From positions 1-64,000 of the forward strand of contig NZ_BOPO01000028.1 in the NCBI RefSeq assembly GCF_017312725.1: a stretch of DNA of 64,000 nucleotides, in the 5' to 3' direction. Of the stretch, positions 61,910-64,000 are shown piece by piece (position 1 is the stretch's first letter; each line of letters starts with the position of its first letter). A program made the position numbers and the translations under genes. Below the pieces are notes generated by a model, which was not told where the DNA came from, did no database searches, and saw only the letters and a list, made by a program, of their open reading frames with translations. This stretch comes from Actinocatenispora comari. GTDB taxonomy: Bacteria > Actinomycetota > Actinomycetes > Mycobacteriales > Micromonosporaceae.

Positions 61910-62509
61910 ATGGCAGGTCCGCAGCGCCGTGGCGGATCCGGCGACAACCGCCGGGATCGCCGGGATGGCGGCCGTGGCGGCGCGGCCGCGGAGAAGACAC
62001 CGCACCTCGAGCGGCTCGTCAAGATCAACCGCGTCGCCAAGGTCGTGCGAGGTGGCCGACGCTTCAGCTTCACCGCGCTGGTCGTGGTGGGTGACGGCGA
62101 CGGTACCGTTGGTGTCGGATACGGAAAGGCCAAGGAGGTGCCCGCGGCGATCGCCAAGGGCGTCGAGGAGGCCAAGAAGCACTTCTTCAAGGTGCCGCGC
62201 ATCGGTGCGACGATCACCCACCCGGTGATCGGCGAGGATGCGGCCGGCGTCGTGATGCTCAAGCCGGCCAGCGCCGGTACCGGTGTGATCGCGGGCGGCC
62301 CGGTTCGTGCCGTGCTGGAGTGCGCCGGTATCCACGACGTGCTGTCCAAGAGCCTCGGCTCGTCCAACCCGATCAACATCGTGCACGCCACCGTGGCAGC
62401 CCTGAAGAGCCTGGAGTCTCCGGAGCAGGTGGCCGCGCGCCGTGGCCTGCCGCTGGAGGACGTGGCTCCGACCGCGATGCTGCGGACCCGTGCGGGCCTG
62501 GCGAGCTGA
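61910..62509 (+). CDS. rpsE: 30S ribosomal protein S5
   Basis: Fidelity protein of 199 residues. Glycine- and Arg-rich N-terminus, then [40 protein letters not shown] and the C-terminal [23 protein letters not shown] after GAAAGGTAGCGCCTG. Confidence 0.98.
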   Translation: MAGPQRRGGSGDNRRDRRDGGRGGAAAEKTPHLERLVKINRVAKVVRGGRRFSFTALVVVGDGDGTVGVGYGKAKEVPAAIAKGVEEAKKHFFKVPRIGATITHPVIGEDAAGVVMLKPASAGTGVIAGGPVRAVLECAGIHDVLSKSLGSSNPINIVHATVAALKSLESPEQVAARRGLPLEDVAPTAMLRTRAGLAS

Positions 62510-62523
62510 ACGGGAGACATGAC

Positions 62524-62706
62524 ATGGCACGCCTGAAGGTCACCCAGGTCCGGTCCGTGATCGGGTCGAAGCAGAACCAGCGCGAGACGCTGCGCAGCCT
62601 CGGCCTGAAGCGGATCAACGACGTGGTGGTCAAGGAGGACCGTCCGGAGATCCGGGGCATGGTCCGTACCGTGACCCACCTCGTGCAGGTTGAGGAGGTG
62701 GAGTAG
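62524..62706 (+). CDS. rpmD: 50S ribosomal protein L30
   Basis: Protein of 60 residues: [39 protein letters not shown]. Starts 14 bases after rpsE with GGGAGACATGAC as ribosome binding region; read directly inside a longer open frame. Confidence 0.97.
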   Translation: MARLKVTQVRSVIGSKQNQRETLRSLGLKRINDVVVKEDRPEIRGMVRTVTHLVQVEEVE

Positions 62707-62708
62707 CG

Positions 62709-63152
62709 ATGGCGCTCAAGGTGCATCACCTGCGCCCGGCTCCGGGTGCGAAGACCGCCAAGGTGCGGGTCGGCCGCGGTGAGGGCTCGAAGGGCAAGAC
62801 CGCCGGCCGCGGTACGAAGGGCACCAAGGCCCGGAAGAACGTACCGGCGTACTTCGAGGGTGGGCAGATGCCCATCCACATGCGGCTGCCGAAGCTGAAG
62901 GGCTTCAAGAACCGGTTCAAGGTCACCTACCAGGTGGTCAACCTGGACCGGCTGGCCGCCCTGTTCCCGAACGGTGGCGAGATCGGCCCGGTCGAGCTGG
63001 CCAAGGCCGGCGCGGTGCGCGCCGGTGAGCTGGTGAAGGTGCTGGGTTCCGGCGACCTCGGTGGCGTCAAGCTCCAGGTCACGGCGCACGCGTTCAGCGG
63101 CGCCGCCAAGGAGAAGATCACCGCCGCCGGTGGTTCGGTCACCGAGCTGTAA
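62709..63152 (+). CDS. rplO: 50S ribosomal protein L15
   Basis: Protein of 147 residues with the Gly-rich N-terminus ([37 protein letters not shown]), then [20 protein letters not shown]. 2 bases after rpmD; GAGGAGGTGGAG overlaps the rpmD end as ribosome binding site. Confidence 0.98.
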   Translation: MALKVHHLRPAPGAKTAKVRVGRGEGSKGKTAGRGTKGTKARKNVPAYFEGGQMPIHMRLPKLKGFKNRFKVTYQVVNLDRLAALFPNGGEIGPVELAKAGAVRAGELVKVLGSGDLGGVKLQVTAHAFSGAAKEKITAAGGSVTEL

Positions 63153-63165
63153 GTGAAGCAATTTG

Positions 63166-63208
63166 CCGCGCCGTTGTGAGCCCCACCAGGGCGTTCACAA
63201 CGGCGCGG
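63166..63208 (+). terminator. 14-bp inverted repeat between rplO and secY
   Basis: CCGCGCCGTTGTGA (63166-63179) pairs perfectly with TCACAACGGCGCGG (63195-63208) over a 15-base loop. No T-tract follows. It probably ends or attenuates the ribosomal-protein transcript ahead of secY, which has a TAGAGT -10-like box at 63265-63270. Confidence 0.7.
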
Positions 63209-63353
63209 TCTCATGTCGGTACGGAAGTGGCCGGCACGGATACCGCCGTAAACGCCCGTACTGTTAGAGTCGCCCCCGGACCCCGGCCATGCCGTGGGCG
63301 AAGTTCTCGACACGCACCGCCGCGTCGGCGGTCAGTCTGCGCAGGAGGAACAG

Positions 63354-64000
63354 TTGCTCTCCGCCTTTGTCAGTGCGTTCAAAACGCCTGACCTGCGCAA
63401 GAAACTGCTGTTCACGGTCTTCATCCTGGCCATCTTCCGGCTCGGGGCCGCGTTGCCGAGTCCCGGCGTGTCGTACACGAACGTGCAGACCTGTATCGGC
63501 ATCGCGTCGAAGTCCGGTGGTACGCAGGACGTCTTCACCCTGCTGAACCTCTTCTCCGGTGGCGCGCTGTTCCAGTTGAGTGTGTTCGCGCTGGGCATCA
63601 TGCCCTACATCACCGCGAGCATCATCCTGCAGCTGCTCACCGTGGTGATTCCGCGGTTGGAGCTGCTGAAGAAGGAAGGCCAGTCCGGCCAGGCGAAGAT
63701 CACCCAGTACACGCGGTACCTGACGCTCGGGCTCGCGGTGCTGCAGGCGTCCGGCTACATCGCGCTCGCCGAGTCGGGCCAGCTGTTCGGCAACCAGTGC
63801 CCGGACCCGATCATCCCGACCGTCGGCCCGCTGCCGCACTGGCTGACCCTGGTGATGATCGTGACCACGATGACCGCCGGCACCGGCTGCATCATGTGGC
63901 TGGGCGAGCTGATCACCGACCGCGGTGTCGGCAACGGCATGTCGGTGCTGATCTTCACCAACATCGCGGCCCGGATGCCCGCCGAGGGCTGGACGATCCT
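63354..64000 (+). CDS. secY: Preprotein translocase subunit SecY (3' end beyond window)
   Basis: Channel subunit of the Sec translocon; the first 215 codons are present. TTG start with an excellent AGGAGGAA at 63343-63350, giving (M)LSAFVSAFKTPDLRKKLLFT. Visible are TM1 (VFILAIFRLGAALPSPGV), the plug region DVFTLLNLFSGGALFQLSVF, TM2-4 (GIMPYITASIILQLLTVVIP, WLTLVMIVTTMTAGTGCIMW) and LGELITDRGVGNGMSVLIF. It follows rplO as in classical spc operons but is separated from it by about 200 bases and a strong hairpin. Confidence 0.97.
   Translation, partial: MLSAFVSAFKTPDLRKKLLFTVFILAIFRLGAALPSPGVSYTNVQTCIGIASKSGGTQDVFTLLNLFSGGALFQLSVFALGIMPYITASIILQLLTVVIPRLELLKKEGQSGQAKITQYTRYLTLGLAVLQASGYIALAESGQLFGNQCPDPIIPTVGPLPHWLTLVMIVTTMTAGTGCIMWLGELITDRGVGNGMSVLIFTNIAARMPAEGWTI

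Overview
The window is a piece of a very GC-rich actinobacterial chromosome. The evidence is strong GC bias at third codon positions, many GTG and TTG starts, -10 boxes of the TANNNT type, leaderless-looking regulators, an Mce lipid-import cluster, and the order tRNA-Thr, tRNA-Met, rpmG, hadA, hadB, tRNA-Trp, secE, nusG, rplK, rplA known from mycobacteria. Overall content fits a Micromonosporaceae-like actinomycete; the genus cannot be fixed from sequence alone. No CRISPR array, insertion sequence, prophage or rRNA operon was seen. Most of the window is conserved housekeeping DNA.

Layout. (1) 1-5403: the end of the respiratory complex I operon (nuoL cut at the window edge, nuoM, nuoN). The two gaps between these genes hold tandem repeats that encode small ORFs, joined to one another and to the nuo genes by 4-base stop/start overlaps. 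(2) 5555-16126: a mixed block. It holds the HtpX protease, a histidine phosphatase, an alpha/beta hydrolase, an MmcQ-like protein, YajQ, tRNA-Tyr, a CPCC zinc protein beside a truncated relative, a TetR regulator, an unknown protein, a frameshifted VOC pseudogene, a divergent metal-efflux ATPase/ArsR pair around a perfect 22-bp palindrome, a DUF899 protein and a cysteine hydrolase. (3) 16127-19141: a membrane GAF-GGDEF-EAL protein behind a long leader containing a 20-codon upstream ORF and a hairpin. (4) 19234-25933: tRNA-Thr, tRNA-Met, rpmG, a MaoC-type hadA-hadB pair, tRNA-Trp, secE-nusG, rplK-rplA, then rplJ-rplL behind a long attenuated leader. (5) 26283-38481: a complete Mce cluster: ATPase, two permeases, six MCE proteins and two Mce-associated proteins. 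(6) 38737-46419: rpoB-rpoC with a clear promoter and a UUCG-capped terminator. (7) 46669-48011: two small membrane proteins of unknown role. (8) 48145-52985: the str operon (rpsL, rpsG, fusA, tuf). (9) 53250-64000: the S10 and spc operons, from rpsJ through rplO into secY, which runs off the end.

How the parts work together. The nuo genes form the proton-pumping arm of NADH dehydrogenase. The ribosomal, RNA polymerase, elongation-factor and Sec genes are growth-rate genes. The Mce cluster is a self-contained lipid/sterol-type importer with its own ATPase, lying between rplL and rpoB. The most unusual observations are the chain of small repeat-encoded ORFs in the nuo operon, the leader ORF plus hairpin ahead of the cyclic-di-GMP gene, and an identical 27-base hairpin element in the leaders of both the str and S10 operons.
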